Source: Streptococcus porci DSM 23759 (GTDB lineage: Bacteria; Bacillota; Bacilli; Lactobacillales; Streptococcaceae). From it: a stretch of DNA of 64,000 bases. The stretch lies in NCBI RefSeq assembly GCF_000423765.1, contig NZ_AUIP01000009.1:1-64000 (forward strand), in the 5' to 3' direction. The position numbers and the translations under genes are program-made. Of this stretch, positions 1 through 8,628 are shown piece after piece (position 1 is the first letter of the stretch; each line of letters opens with the position of its first letter). The notes beneath the pieces were generated by a model that saw only the letters and a program-made list of their open reading frames with translations, was not told the origin of the DNA and searched no databases.

Positions 1-98
1 TCATTGGACATGGTATAGCCATGAACTTTCTCACCATTGACTAGAATGGCCACTTCTGAACTTGCCTTACTCACATCAATCCCAAAAACTGCACGCAT
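1..98 (-). CDS. IS110-family transposase/recombinase, N-terminal fragment
   Basis: The minus strand reads ATG at 98-96 and then a peptide beginning MRAVFGIDVSK, open to the window edge (about 32 residues). The FGIDVSK stretch is typical of the start of the RuvC-like DEDD domain of IS110 recombinases, and its Asp is the first catalytic acid. A purine-rich AGAGG lies about 7 nt upstream. The remaining domain, including the C-terminal catalytic serine region known for the family, is not visible. The family call rests on this short motif plus the structured RNA-like upstream region. Confidence 0.6.
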   Translation of the reverse strand, partial: MRAVFGIDVSKASSEVAILVNGEKVHGYTMSN

Positions 99-111
99 GA
101 TATTACCTCTT

Positions 112-330
112 TGTCTTGAATGATTCCTTGTTTTAGTGATGTCATTTTCAATACTCGACGTCTGGCGTCCCACATACTTTGATAACATTCTTTCTAAAAC
201 AGGTGTCTTGCCAGTTTTTGATGCGACGTCTAGCGTCAAAAGAGTTCTCGACTTAACAAGACACCTCTACTTTAACATAAAGAAAAAGTAGTGACTACTC
301 TCTCCCGTCGGAGATTTCTTCACTACTAAT
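112..330 (-). ncRNA. candidate IS110 bridge RNA
   Basis: Read on the minus strand, three stem-loops line up before the recombinase gene. The first has arms 320-327/287-294 (8 bp) with an inner 5-bp stem 310-314/301-305. The second has arms 257-266/201-210 (10 bp, perfect) around an inner stem 236-241/216-221. The third has arms 194-201/129-136 (8 bp, perfect). A 5' stem-loop followed by two large internal-loop hairpins is the published layout of IS110-group bridge RNAs, which guide target and donor recognition. A possible minus-strand promoter is TTGAAA (358-353), 18 bp, TAAGAT (334-329). The structure is seen; the function is inferred from family knowledge. Confidence 0.5.
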
Positions 331-360
331 CTTAGTATGTTTTTGATGTTTTTTTCAAAA

Positions 361-576
361 GTTCACCTCAAAATTTACCTTATTTGTACCTTATTGCTTC
401 AGGGAGCTCAAGGCAAATTTTCCAACTGTTATTGTTACAACTGAAGTATTGATATCAATTGATGGTATTACAGTATTGGACTGATGGATGGTCAGGGGAA
501 AATTGCAGCGCTGATAAACTATTTAGAAGCTTGAAAATACGTGGAGTATTATTGCCTAAATTTTCTGATAAATACC
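361..576. other. intergenic DNA, nothing recognised
   Basis: There is no ORF with a ribosome binding site, no strong hairpin and no repeat. It separates the IS110 end from the aro promoter and may be the remnant of the sequence disrupted by the insertion. Confidence 0.4.
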
Positions 577-605
577 TTGGAAAATATGTGACTTTGTGCT
601 ATAAT
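577..605 (+). promoter_or_regulatory. promoter for the first DAHP synthase gene
   Basis: A -35 TTGGAA (577-582), 17-bp spacer and -10 TATAAT (600-605) lie 31 bp before the start codon. It is a near-consensus housekeeping promoter. Confidence 0.7.
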
Positions 606-636
606 AGGCATAATTTTACAATGATGAGGAAATAAA

Positions 637-1668
637 ATGACATTTACACCAGCAAGTGAAAAAATTAATGTGGAGGAAGTCCGTAACTTGTCAAAACTGA
701 CAGGCGAGGCTTTGGCAAAAAAAGAGGCGCGTGATGCAGAACTCTCTGCGATTATGCGTGGAGAAGATGATCGCATTCTCTTGGTTATCGGTCCATGTTC
801 GTCTGATAATGAGGAAGCTGTTCTTGATTATGCAAATCGTTTGGCTAAACTTCAAGAAGAGGTCAAAGACCGTGTTTTCATGGTTATGCGTGTTTATACA
901 GCCAAGCCTCGGACCAACGGTGATGGCTACAAGGGACTTGTTCATCAGCCAGATGCAGAAGGCGAGCCAAACTTGATTAATGGTATCAAAGCTGTGCGTA
1001 ACCTCCACTATCGTGTCATCACGGAGACTGGTATTACGACGGCCGATGAGATGCTTTACCCAGAAAACCTGACTTTGGTTGATGACCTAGTATCTTACAT
1101 CGCTATTGGAGCTCGATCGGTTGAGGATCAGCAGCACCGCTTTGTTGCCTCAGGAATAGACGTGCCAACAGGCATGAAAAATCCAACTTCAGGAAATCTC
1201 AACATTATGTTTAACGGGATTTATGCGGCACAAGCAAAACAGAATTTTCTCTTTAATGGTGAGGAAGTCAATACTTCTGGTAATCCACTAGCCCATGCTA
1301 TTTTGCGCGGAGCGGTCAATGAATATGGTAAGAATATTCCCAACTACTACTATGATAATGTTTTGGACACCATCGAGCAGTACGAGCGTATGAATTTGGA
1401 AAATCCATTCATCATGATTGACACCAACCATGATAATTCAGGGAAAAAATACATGGAACAAATCCGTATTGTTCGCCAAACCCTCATTAACCGTGATTGG
1501 AATGAACAAATCCGCAAATATGTCCGTGGTTTCATGATTGAATCTTACATTGAAGACGGCCGTCAAGATCAGCCAGACGTTTATGGGAAGTCAATCACAG
1601 ATCCATGTCTCGGCTGGGAAAATACGGAAAAATTAGTTCGTGAAATTTACGATACTTTAGGAAAATAA
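637..1668 (+). CDS. aroF: 3-deoxy-7-phosphoheptulonate (DAHP) synthase, first copy
   Basis: Condenses phosphoenolpyruvate and erythrose-4-phosphate into DAHP, the first step of the shikimate pathway, in the cytoplasm. The 343-residue protein has the class I (AroF/G/H) hallmarks: GPCSSD near residues 52-57, KPRT near 90-93, GARSVEDQ near 158-165 and KNPTSG near 181-186. The length is normal for the family. The start ATG follows GAGGAAA. A second copy (342 aa) lies 138 bp downstream. Paralogous pairs of this kind often differ in feedback inhibition by aromatic amino acids, but the sequence does not tell me which copy responds to what. The symbol is by family, not by proven specificity. Confidence 0.93.
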   Translation: MTFTPASEKINVEEVRNLSKLTGEALAKKEARDAELSAIMRGEDDRILLVIGPCSSDNEEAVLDYANRLAKLQEEVKDRVFMVMRVYTAKPRTNGDGYKGLVHQPDAEGEPNLINGIKAVRNLHYRVITETGITTADEMLYPENLTLVDDLVSYIAIGARSVEDQQHRFVASGIDVPTGMKNPTSGNLNIMFNGIYAAQAKQNFLFNGEEVNTSGNPLAHAILRGAVNEYGKNIPNYYYDNVLDTIEQYERMNLENPFIMIDTNHDNSGKKYMEQIRIVRQTLINRDWNEQIRKYVRGFMIESYIEDGRQDQPDVYGKSITDPCLGWENTEKLVREIYDTLGK

Positions 1669-1673
1669 GTAGG

Positions 1674-1702
1674 TAAGTCATTGGGAGACCGATGACTTAT
1701 TC
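1674..1702 (+). terminator. hairpin after first aro gene (weak terminator)
   Basis: An 11-bp stem (1674-1684 with 1689-1699, one wobble) has a GAGA loop and is followed by TTCT rather than a clean T-run. It probably causes partial termination between the two paralogues. Confidence 0.45.
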
Positions 1703-1806
1703 TAGTCATTAGTTGGTTATCAACGAAGAAAACTCGGTTAGAGTTTCTGAAAATATAGAAAGGAATTGCGCACGGAAATATAAACTGTGCCTCTTAATCT
1801 TAAGAT

Positions 1807-2835
1807 ATGGCTATTCATCAAAAATCTACTACTATTGACGTTGCAAAAGTAAAAGAGTTATCAAAGCTAGAAGGCGAGTTTTTAACAATCAAAGAGGCGC
1901 GTGATGCTGAGTTGGCTCGCATTATCAAGGGAGAAGACGACAGGCTCTTGTTAGTTATCGGTCCATGTTCATCAGACGATGAAGATGCTGTTTTGGAGTA
2001 CGCTAAGCGCTTGTCAGCCCTTCAAGAAAAAGTAAAAGACAAGATTTTTATGGTCATGCGTGTCTATACAGCTAAACCTCGTACTAACGGTGATGGCTAC
2101 AAGGGGATGATGCACCAGCCGGACACTTCAAAGTTGCCGGATTTGATCAATGGAATCGCAGCTGTCCGTAATCTTCATTATCGAGTGATTACAGAAACTG
2201 GTCTAACCACTGCTGATGAAATGCTTTATCCATCAAATTTAAGCTTAGTTGATGACTTGGTGTCTTATCACGCAATCGGAGCCCGCTCGGTTGAGGATCA
2301 GGAGCACCGCTTTGTTGCCTCAGGTATCGATGTTCCAGTGGGGATGAAAAATCCAACTTCTGGCAATCTCAATGTCATGTTTAATGGCATTTACGCGGCA
2401 CAAAATAGCCAGAATTTTATCTTCCACAACGCCGAAGTTGAAACGGATGGAAATCCGTTGGCGCATGTTATCCTGCGTGGTGCGGTCAATGAACATGGGG
2501 AAATTGAACCAAATTACTACTACGATATTTTACTCAAAGCTATTGCTCAGTACGAAAAAATAGGGTTGAAAAACCCGTTTATCGTTATCGATACTAATCA
2601 TGATAACTCAGGGAAAAATTATCTGGAACAGGTGCGTATCGTCCGCCAAACGCTTATCAACCGCGACTGGAATGAAAAAATTCGTAAATATGTCCGCGGA
2701 TTCATGATAGAGTCTTATCTGGAAGATGGTCGTCAAGACAGCCCAGAAATCTTCGGAAAATCAATCACAGACCCATGTCTTGGCTGGGAAAAGACAGAAG
2801 GGCTTATTCGAGAAATTTACTCAACCTTGTCGTAA
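1807..2835 (+). CDS. aroG: DAHP synthase, second copy
   Basis: Tandem paralogue of the preceding gene, clearly arisen by duplication. It has the same class I motifs (GPCSSD, KPRTNGDGYKG, GARSVEDQEHR, KNPTSG) and nearly identical length (342 aa). It begins shikimate synthesis from phosphoenolpyruvate and erythrose-4-phosphate. The ATG has no good Shine-Dalgarno sequence just upstream: a GAAAGGAA block lies about 40 bp away, and the nearest purines are AAG directly before the codon. The protein aligns with copy one from its first residues, so the start is kept. Weak initiation may set a lower level of this isozyme. The gene symbol is nominal. Confidence 0.92.
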   Translation: MAIHQKSTTIDVAKVKELSKLEGEFLTIKEARDAELARIIKGEDDRLLLVIGPCSSDDEDAVLEYAKRLSALQEKVKDKIFMVMRVYTAKPRTNGDGYKGMMHQPDTSKLPDLINGIAAVRNLHYRVITETGLTTADEMLYPSNLSLVDDLVSYHAIGARSVEDQEHRFVASGIDVPVGMKNPTSGNLNVMFNGIYAAQNSQNFIFHNAEVETDGNPLAHVILRGAVNEHGEIEPNYYYDILLKAIAQYEKIGLKNPFIVIDTNHDNSGKNYLEQVRIVRQTLINRDWNEKIRKYVRGFMIESYLEDGRQDSPEIFGKSITDPCLGWEKTEGLIREIYSTLS

Positions 2836-2868
2836 TTTAGTTTTAAAATAGGTTGAAATTCTAAATTG

Positions 2869-2877
2869 TGGTATAAT
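2869..2877 (+). promoter_or_regulatory. extended -10 promoter for acpS
   Basis: TGG TATAAT (-10 at 2872-2877) forms an extended -10 element without a good -35. Transcription would start near 2884, just before a terminator-like hairpin. Confidence 0.5.
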
Positions 2878-2888
2878 AAAGAAAATGA

Positions 2889-2910
2889 AACTAGCTCAGG
2901 CTAGTTTTTT
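2889..2910 (+). terminator. intrinsic terminator before acpS
   Basis: AACTAGC, loop TCAG and GCTAGTT form a 7-bp stem (2889-2906) that runs into six T. It can end transcripts from the aro genes. Because it lies downstream of the 2872 -10 box, it could also attenuate acpS. Confidence 0.7.
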
Positions 2911-2922
2911 CTTGGAGAAAAA

Positions 2923-3282
2923 ATGATTTACGGACACGGTATTGACCTACAAGATATTTCTGCTATCCAAAGGGCTTATGACAAAAAGCAGAGCTTTGCC
3001 CAAAAAATTCTAACTGAAAAAGAACTGGAACTTTTTGAAAAGCTTAAAGCTCCTCGCAACGTCGCCTTTTTAGCGGGACGTTGGGCAGCCAAGGAAGCTT
3101 TTTCAAAAGCTTTGGGAACGGGTTTTGTTAGTCTATCCTTTCAAGATATTGAGATTTTGAAAGATGAGAAAGGGGCACCGAGAGTCACCAAAGCACCTTA
3201 TGATGGCAGGATTCACCTATCTATATCCCATAGCGGAAATTTTGTTCAAGCAAGTGTCATCTTAGAAAGTAGTGAGGAATAG
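2923..3282 (+). CDS. acpS: holo-[acyl-carrier-protein] synthase
   Basis: Transfers 4'-phosphopantetheine from CoA to the serine of apo acyl carrier protein, activating it for fatty acid synthesis. At 119 aa it has the normal AcpS size. The N-terminal GHGIDLQDI holds the magnesium-binding Asp, and the central [15 protein letters not shown] motif holds the Glu and Lys of the active site; SISHS near the C-terminus is also typical. GGAG lies 6 nt before ATG. The alr gene starts 2 bp after the stop, so the two are translationally linked. An acpS-alr pair is common in streptococci and bacilli. Confidence 0.95.
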   Translation: MIYGHGIDLQDISAIQRAYDKKQSFAQKILTEKELELFEKLKAPRNVAFLAGRWAAKEAFSKALGTGFVSLSFQDIEILKDEKGAPRVTKAPYDGRIHLSISHSGNFVQASVILESSEE

Positions 3283-3284
3283 AT

Positions 3285-4382
3285 ATGGTTTCAAGTACTC
3301 ATCGTCCAACCAAAGCCAGTGTTGATTTGTCTGCTATTGCTAGCAATATTGACACCATCCAGAGCCGTCTACCAGAGAAAACTCAGATATTTGCAGTGGT
3401 CAAAGCTGATGCTTACGGACACGGGGCGGTCGCGGTGGCCCAGCATATTGAGTCTCAAGTGGATTACTTCTGCGTTTCCAATCTAGATGAGGGACTGGAG
3501 TTGCGGCAGGCTGGATTGACCAAGCCTATCTTGATTTTAGGAGTCATCATGCCAGAAGAGTTGCCACTTGCCATTTCTCAAAAAATGACGGTGACGGTAG
3601 CTAGTCTAGAATGGTTAGATTTTGCTAGTTCTTACCAGTTGAAGGGGTTAAAAGCCCACCTCAAGCTGGATACGGGTATGGGACGGATTGGTTTTCGAGA
3701 TAGTGCTGATACGATTCAAGCTCTCCATCGTTTGACGGAAGCTGGGGCTGAAGTTGAAGGTATTTTTACTCATTTTGCGACCGCTGATGAGCAAAACAAG
3801 TCCTATTTTTTGGAACAATTGCAGAGCTTTAAAAAACACTTGTCTCAACTAGATCAAGTCCCAGCCATTATACATGCGAGCAATTCAGCGACCAGCCTTT
3901 GGCACCAAGAAGGTATCTTTAACGCCGTCCGTCTAGGAATTGCCATCTACGGGCTCAATCCAAGCGGTAAGATTTTGGAATTGCCATACAAGCTCAAACC
4001 AGCACTTAGTCTTTCTTCTCAGATTGTTCACGTAAAAAAACTTTATGGAAAGAAAAATATTGGATACGGTGCTACATATCAGACCAGTGGTGAAGAAATT
4101 ATTGCCACGATTCCTATTGGTTATGCAGATGGCTGGACCAGAGATACGCAAGATTTTCAGGTCTTAGTTGACGGACAATTTTGTCCAATCGTAGGTCGCA
4201 TTTCCATGGATCAGATGACAATCAAACTTCCAAACTATTATCCTTTGGGAACTGAGGTAACCTTGATTGGAAAAAATAGGAATCAGGAAATTTCAGCGAC
4301 CGATATCGCCGAACATCGTGGAACCATCAATTATGAAGTGCTCTGCCTTTTGAGCCAACGTGTTCCTCGTCAATATCAGTAA
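3285..4382 (+). CDS. alr: alanine racemase
   Basis: Interconverts L- and D-alanine, supplying D-Ala for peptidoglycan and teichoic acid. It is a PLP enzyme with an N-terminal TIM barrel and a C-terminal beta domain. The cofactor lysine is Lys40 in [17 protein letters not shown] carries the second catalytic Tyr, and GRISMDQ is the usual substrate-loop motif. At 365 aa it matches the family (about 370). It is co-transcribed with acpS (2-bp gap). No strong terminator follows directly; the MET-box of the next operon begins 4 bp after the stop. Confidence 0.96.
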   Translation: MVSSTHRPTKASVDLSAIASNIDTIQSRLPEKTQIFAVVKADAYGHGAVAVAQHIESQVDYFCVSNLDEGLELRQAGLTKPILILGVIMPEELPLAISQKMTVTVASLEWLDFASSYQLKGLKAHLKLDTGMGRIGFRDSADTIQALHRLTEAGAEVEGIFTHFATADEQNKSYFLEQLQSFKKHLSQLDQVPAIIHASNSATSLWHQEGIFNAVRLGIAIYGLNPSGKILELPYKLKPALSLSSQIVHVKKLYGKKNIGYGATYQTSGEEIIATIPIGYADGWTRDTQDFQVLVDGQFCPIVGRISMDQMTIKLPNYYPLGTEVTLIGKNRNQEISATDIAEHRGTINYEVLCLLSQRVPRQYQ

Positions 4383-4385
4383 TGT

Positions 4386-4402
4386 TATAGTTTAAAACTA
4401 TA
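4386..4402 (+). promoter_or_regulatory. MET-box-like operator upstream of metQ
   Basis: A perfect 17-bp palindrome TATAGTTTAAAACTATA. It matches the MET-box reported for the LysR-type regulator MtaR/MetR of streptococci (from memory). Its centre is about 66 bp upstream of the predicted transcription start, the usual place for LysR activation. Confidence 0.7.
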
Positions 4403-4444
4403 GGGAAAGCTTGTTTTTAACAATTTGAAATCTATATCTTCCTG

Positions 4445-4453
4445 TGGCATAAT
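4445..4453 (+). promoter_or_regulatory. promoter of the metQ operon
   Basis: TGG CATAAT is an extended -10 (4448-4453) with no consensus -35, as expected of an activator-dependent promoter. The predicted start is near 4460. Confidence 0.55.
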
Positions 4454-4488
4454 AGTCTCATCAGAAAATTAGAAGAGGTATTTAAACA

Positions 4489-5373
4489 ATGACTATTAAA
4501 AAAATTCTCGGATTGACAACAACCTTAGCAGCAACGGCACTTTTGGCAGCCTGCGCTCCGTCTTCATCAAAAGCTGATAAGGCTGATAGCGGTGAGCAGG
4601 CATTGAAAGTTGGTGTGATGGCCTTTGATGATACGACTGAGCCACTTTGGGATGAAGTTACAGCCTTGGCTAAAAAAGAAGGGGTAGCGTTGGACTTTGT
4701 TGAGTTTACCGACTACACACAGCCAAACACAGCTCTAGCCAATGGTGAAGTGGATGTCAATGCTTTCCAACACTACAACTTCTTGAATAACTGGAATACT
4801 GAAAATGATGGTGATTTGGTAGCGGCAGCAGATACTCTCCTCAGCCCAATTCGTCTTTTCTCAGGTCTAGAAGGTGATAAAGCTAAGTACAAAGATATTT
4901 CTGAATTGCCTGATAAGGCAGTTGTCTCAGTACCCAACGATGCGACAAATGAAAGTCGTGCCCTCTATGTCCTTGAAAGTGCTGGCTTAATTGAACTTGA
5001 AGTGGCAGAAAACGAATTGGCAACATTGAAGAGTATTGTCAAAAACCCAAAGAATATCGAAATCAAAGAAGTGCAAGCGGACCAAATCGCTGCAAACCTT
5101 GCCTCTGTTGATGCCGCAATTATTAACAATAGCTTTGCGCAGTCAGCAGGAGTTGACTACGATACAACTCTTTTCAAAGAAGAAATTAATGAAGCTTCTA
5201 AACAATGGGTGAACATCATTGCCGCTCAAAAAGATTGGGAGAAGTCAGATAAGGCTGATGCAATTAAAAAATTGATTGCTGTTTACCAAACAGACAAAGT
5301 TGCAAAAGTCATTAATGAAACCTCAAAAGGTGTTGATATTCCAGCTTGGGAAGGTGCACCAACTTTTGAGTAA
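4489..5373 (+). CDS. metQ: methionine ABC transporter substrate-binding lipoprotein
   Basis: Captures methionine at the cell surface for the MetNP transporter. The protein is 294 aa. A type II signal peptide ends in LLAACAP with the lipidated Cys at residue 22. The mature part is an NLPA-family binding protein: VGVMAFDDTTEPLWDE at the start, VDVNAFQHYNFL and ISELPDKAVVSVPND follow the family pattern. AGAGG lies before ATG. It is the first gene of an operon with an M20 peptidase, metN and metP, and sits behind a MET-box-like site, which supports methionine rather than another ligand. Confidence 0.93.
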   Translation: MTIKKILGLTTTLAATALLAACAPSSSKADKADSGEQALKVGVMAFDDTTEPLWDEVTALAKKEGVALDFVEFTDYTQPNTALANGEVDVNAFQHYNFLNNWNTENDGDLVAAADTLLSPIRLFSGLEGDKAKYKDISELPDKAVVSVPNDATNESRALYVLESAGLIELEVAENELATLKSIVKNPKNIEIKEVQADQIAANLASVDAAIINNSFAQSAGVDYDTTLFKEEINEASKQWVNIIAAQKDWEKSDKADAIKKLIAVYQTDKVAKVINETSKGVDIPAWEGAPTFE

Positions 5374-5444
5374 GAGTTTAAAAAACATATCAGCGTGTGA
5401 AAACACGCTATATTTGTTTTTACTGAAAAATAAAGAAGGATAAT

Positions 5445-6818
5445 ATGGTAGCAAGTAGTGACCAACTGCAGTTGGAAAAATTCTATGGCGACTCTCTGGC
5501 TCAAAAATATTTTGAGGATTTGAAAGATTTGGTTGCCATTAAAAGTGTTTATGCGCAAAATATCGGTCTTCAGGAGGCAGCTCAGAAGCTGGTAAAACTT
5601 TTTGAGGAGGCGGGAGCTCAGGTTATTTTTGATGACACTTATACAGCTCCTTTTGTCATGGCAATCTTTAGCAGCCAAAAAGCTGACGCTAAGACTCTGA
5701 TTTTTTACAATCATTATGACGTGCAGCCAGCAGATAGCGATCAGATTTGGACAGTGGATCCCTTCACTTTGGACGTTCGTGATGGTTATATGTACGGTCG
5801 CGGTGTTGATGATGATAAGGGACATATTACAGCTCGGCTAACAGGGGTACAAAAATACCGTCAAGTTGCAACTGACTTACCTGTTAACATCATCTTTATC
5901 GTTGAAGGTGCTGAAGAATCAGCTTCAGTAGATTTAGAAAAGTATTTGGAAAAATACCAAGATCACCTTTCAGGAGCAGACCTTTTGGTTTGGGAACAGG
6001 GCATTTTTAACGCTAAAGGTCAGATGGAGCTGTCTGGTGGGACAAAGGGAATTGTAACCTTTGATGCGGTAGTTGAGAGTGCAGAGGTCGATATTCATTC
6101 CAAATTTAGTGGAGTGATTGATAGTAGTTCTTGGTATCTAATCAATGCGCTATCCAGTCTTCGTGGACAAGATGGTCGCATTTTGGTTGATGGTATCTAT
6201 GACGGGGTGAGGCCGCCGACCCAGCGTGAGCTAGACTTGGTGCGCCGATATGCTTATATTGAAGAGGATGAATTACGGGCACTCTATGACCTGCAGTTGC
6301 CGTTTTTGACAGAGGATAAGGATCATTTGCTTGAACGCCTCTTCTTTGAGCCCTCTCTAAGCATTCAGGGATTTTCAACTGGTTATCAGGGGCATGGAGT
6401 CAAGACTATCTTGCCATGTCAAGCTAAGGCTAAGCTAGAAGTCCGCTTGCTGCCAGGTATGGAGCCACATGCTGTGTTAGCTAAAATTGAAAAACAACTG
6501 CAAAAAAATGGCTTTGATAAGGTTAAACTTATTTATACCTTGGGAGAGGAAGGCTATCGTAGCGACATGACAGCGCCAGCCATTCTCAATACCCTTAAAA
6601 TTGCTGAAAAATTCTCGCCCAAAGGTGTAGCTGTTCTGCCGACCACAGCTGGAACAGGTCCGATGCATCAGGTTTTTGCAGCGCTTAACGTTCCGATTGT
6701 GTCTTTTGGGTTGGGAAATCCTAACAGTCGCGACCACGGAGGAGATGAAAATGCCAAGCTGGCAGATTACTACACCCATATTGAAATGATTGAGGAGTTA
6801 ATTAAATCTTATGAGTAA
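5445..6818 (+). CDS. M20 family metallopeptidase
   Basis: A 457-aa dinuclear zinc hydrolase of the M20/ArgE-DapE-CPG2 group. Ligand motifs are visible: YNHYDVQP (His), [10 protein letters not shown] (bridging Asp), VEGAEESAS (general base Glu-Glu) and the late RDHGGDENA His. The dimerisation domain lies between, about residues 200-320. In streptococci this gene sits regularly between metQ and metN, so a role in releasing methionine from peptides or N-acyl methionine is plausible but unproven. GAAGGA precedes ATG. It overlaps metN by 8 bp, indicating translational coupling. Automated labels such as succinyl-diaminopimelate desuccinylase or dipeptidase are equally possible on sequence alone. 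Confidence 0.85.
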   Translation: MVASSDQLQLEKFYGDSLAQKYFEDLKDLVAIKSVYAQNIGLQEAAQKLVKLFEEAGAQVIFDDTYTAPFVMAIFSSQKADAKTLIFYNHYDVQPADSDQIWTVDPFTLDVRDGYMYGRGVDDDKGHITARLTGVQKYRQVATDLPVNIIFIVEGAEESASVDLEKYLEKYQDHLSGADLLVWEQGIFNAKGQMELSGGTKGIVTFDAVVESAEVDIHSKFSGVIDSSSWYLINALSSLRGQDGRILVDGIYDGVRPPTQRELDLVRRYAYIEEDELRALYDLQLPFLTEDKDHLLERLFFEPSLSIQGFSTGYQGHGVKTILPCQAKAKLEVRLLPGMEPHAVLAKIEKQLQKNGFDKVKLIYTLGEEGYRSDMTAPAILNTLKIAEKFSPKGVAVLPTTAGTGPMHQVFAALNVPIVSFGLGNPNSRDHGGDENAKLADYYTHIEMIEELIKSYE

Positions 6819-7878
6819 AGCGATTATTCAACTAGAAAACATTGACATTACCTTTCACCAGAAAAAGCGCGTGATTGAGGCGGTCAAAGATGTGTCTGTG
6901 TCCATTGATAAGGGACAGATTTATGGTATTGTAGGTTATTCAGGAGCGGGGAAGTCAACTCTTGTCCGAGTTATTAACCTGCTTCAGGTGCCGACCGCAG
7001 GGAAAATCACAGTAGCAGGTGACGTGACTTATGCAGAAGGAGAGGTTCAACTGACTCCGGCTCAGTTGCGTTATAAGCGCCAAAAGATTGGTATGATTTT
7101 CCAGCATTTCAACCTGATGGCTCAAAAAACAGCTCGTCAGAATGTTGCCTTTGCCCTGCGCCACTCAGATTTGACAAAGGCTGAGCGTGCAGCTAAAGTT
7201 GAAGAACTGTTGAGCTTGGTAGGCCTTGCTGATCGTGCTGATAACTATCCAGCTCAGCTTTCAGGTGGACAAAAGCAGCGTGTTGCTATTGCGCGTGCTC
7301 TGGCTAATGATCCAGAGATTTTGATTTCTGACGAATCAACTTCAGCCCTTGACCCAAAAACAACCAAGCAAATCCTGGCGCTTTTGCAAAAACTAAATCG
7401 CAAGTTAGGGCTGACGATTGTCATGATTACTCACGAAATGCAAATCGTCAAAGATATCTGTCATCGTGTTGCTGTGATGCAGGATGGGCACTTGATAGAG
7501 GAGGGATCTGTGCTAGAAATCTTTTCTAACCCTAAGCAAGAACTGACTCAAGAATTCATTACGACTGCAACGGGTATTGACGAAGCCTTGACTAAGATTG
7601 AAAAGCAGGACATCGTTCAGGACATGGAGCCAAATAGTTTGCTAGTTCAGCTTAAGTATGCCGGACATGCGACTGATGAGCCACTTTTGAATGATCTTTA
7701 CAAACGCTTTGAAGTAACAGCAAATATCTTATACGGAAACATTGAAATTTTGGACGACACTCCAGTAGGTGAATTGATAGTAGTCTTGTCTGGTGAGGCG
7801 GCTTCTCTAGCTGCTGCTGAGCGGGCTATCACAGAGGCTGGAGTGAGTTTGACCATATTGAAAAGAGGTAGCAAATGA
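6811..7878 (+). CDS. metN: methionine ABC transporter ATP-binding protein
   Basis: ATPase that drives methionine import with MetP and MetQ at the inner face of the membrane. Walker A is GYSGAGKST near residues 42-50; the signature is LSGGQKQR; Walker B is ILISDEST followed by the ALDPKTT D-loop; ITHEM holds the switch His. After the ATPase, roughly residues 265-350 form a NIL domain, which in MetN binds methionine and inhibits transport when the cell is replete. The length (355 aa) fits. It overlaps the M20 gene by 8 bp and metP by 4 bp. Confidence 0.95.
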   Translation: MSKAIIQLENIDITFHQKKRVIEAVKDVSVSIDKGQIYGIVGYSGAGKSTLVRVINLLQVPTAGKITVAGDVTYAEGEVQLTPAQLRYKRQKIGMIFQHFNLMAQKTARQNVAFALRHSDLTKAERAAKVEELLSLVGLADRADNYPAQLSGGQKQRVAIARALANDPEILISDESTSALDPKTTKQILALLQKLNRKLGLTIVMITHEMQIVKDICHRVAVMQDGHLIEEGSVLEIFSNPKQELTQEFITTATGIDEALTKIEKQDIVQDMEPNSLLVQLKYAGHATDEPLLNDLYKRFEVTANILYGNIEILDDTPVGELIVVLSGEAASLAAAERAITEAGVSLTILKRGSK

Positions 7879-8567
7879 TACAGTGGATTGAAACAAACCT
7901 TCCCCATGTTTATAAGATTGGCTTGACTGGTGAAAACGGCTGGTTAGCTGCCATTTACACAACGCTCTACATGACTTTTTGGGCTTTTATTATCGGGGGA
8001 AGTCTGGGACTGTTGACCGGGCTCTTTCTAGTTTTAACGGCTCCAGGAGGCGTTCTTGAAAATAAGACTATTTTTCATGTTCTTGATAAAGTGACCTCAG
8101 TCTTTCGTGCGGTACCATTCATTATTTTGCTAGCCCTAATTGCACCGATAACCCTCATATTGGTAGGGACAAGCCTTGGACCAACGGCTGCTATTGTTCC
8201 TTTATCTGTGGCAACCTTTGCCTTTTTCACTCGTCAGGTGCAGGTGGTTTTGGCTGAGGTTGATCGTGGTGTGATTGAGGCAGCACAGGCTTCAGGTGCG
8301 ACAAATTTTGACATTATTCGTGTCTACTTGGGTGAGAGTTTACCGGACTTAATCCGTGTATCTACGGTAACTCTGATTTCATTGGTAGGTGAAACGGCAA
8401 TGGCTGGCGCTATTGGTGGTGGAGGAATTGGTAGTGTCGCTATTGCTTACGGACATGGCCGCTCACACCATGACGTGACTTGGGTAGCAACACTGATTAT
8501 TCTTTCTCTTATTGTCACCATTCAGTTGACAGGAGATTTGCTAACGCGAAAAATAAGTCACCGATAA
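7875..8567 (+). CDS. metP: methionine ABC transporter permease
   Basis: Membrane channel of the methionine importer (MetI/MetP family), 230 aa with five or six hydrophobic helices. The cytoplasmic coupling motif [20 protein letters not shown] is the EAA loop that docks on Met[16 protein letters not shown] is typical of MetI permeases. It overlaps metN by 4 bp (ATGA) and is the last gene of the metQ operon. A terminator follows at once. Confidence 0.94.
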   Translation: MIQWIETNLPHVYKIGLTGENGWLAAIYTTLYMTFWAFIIGGSLGLLTGLFLVLTAPGGVLENKTIFHVLDKVTSVFRAVPFIILLALIAPITLILVGTSLGPTAAIVPLSVATFAFFTRQVQVVLAEVDRGVIEAAQASGATNFDIIRVYLGESLPDLIRVSTVTLISLVGETAMAGAIGGGGIGSVAIAYGHGRSHHDVTWVATLIILSLIVTIQLTGDLLTRKISHR

Positions 8568-8572
8568 AAAGA

Positions 8573-8628
8573 AAAAGCGAACGCTTTAATCATCTGATAT
8601 TGAGATGATTAGGCGTCTGCTTTTTTTA
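8573..8628. terminator. terminator between metP and the convergent SGNH hydrolase gene
   Basis: A hairpin AATCATCT / AGATGATT sits inside an outer AAAGC / GCTTT pairing and is followed by seven T on the plus strand. It ends the metQ operon. The A-rich left flank could also serve the convergent gene, whose stop codon lies within it. Confidence 0.7.

Larger units (their letters stand above)
1..360 (-). mobile_element. IS110-family insertion sequence, one end (partial)
   Basis: The first bases of an IS110-type recombinase lie at 1-98 on the minus strand. About 230 bp of highly structured non-coding DNA lie upstream of them. IS110 elements carry such a long non-coding end and lack classical terminal inverted repeats, so the outer boundary cannot be read from one end. 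I place it loosely near 360, where the structured DNA stops. The rest of the element is outside the window. Confidence 0.6.

Noticed and set aside
1703..1806. T-box or amino-acid riboswitch before the second DAHP synthase
   Set aside because: No T-box sequence, no specifier loop and no terminator/antiterminator pair are visible.
5283..5825. 180-codon minus-strand open frame across metQ and the M20 gene
   Set aside because: It lies antisense to two clear genes, has no ribosome site and no family-like sequence.
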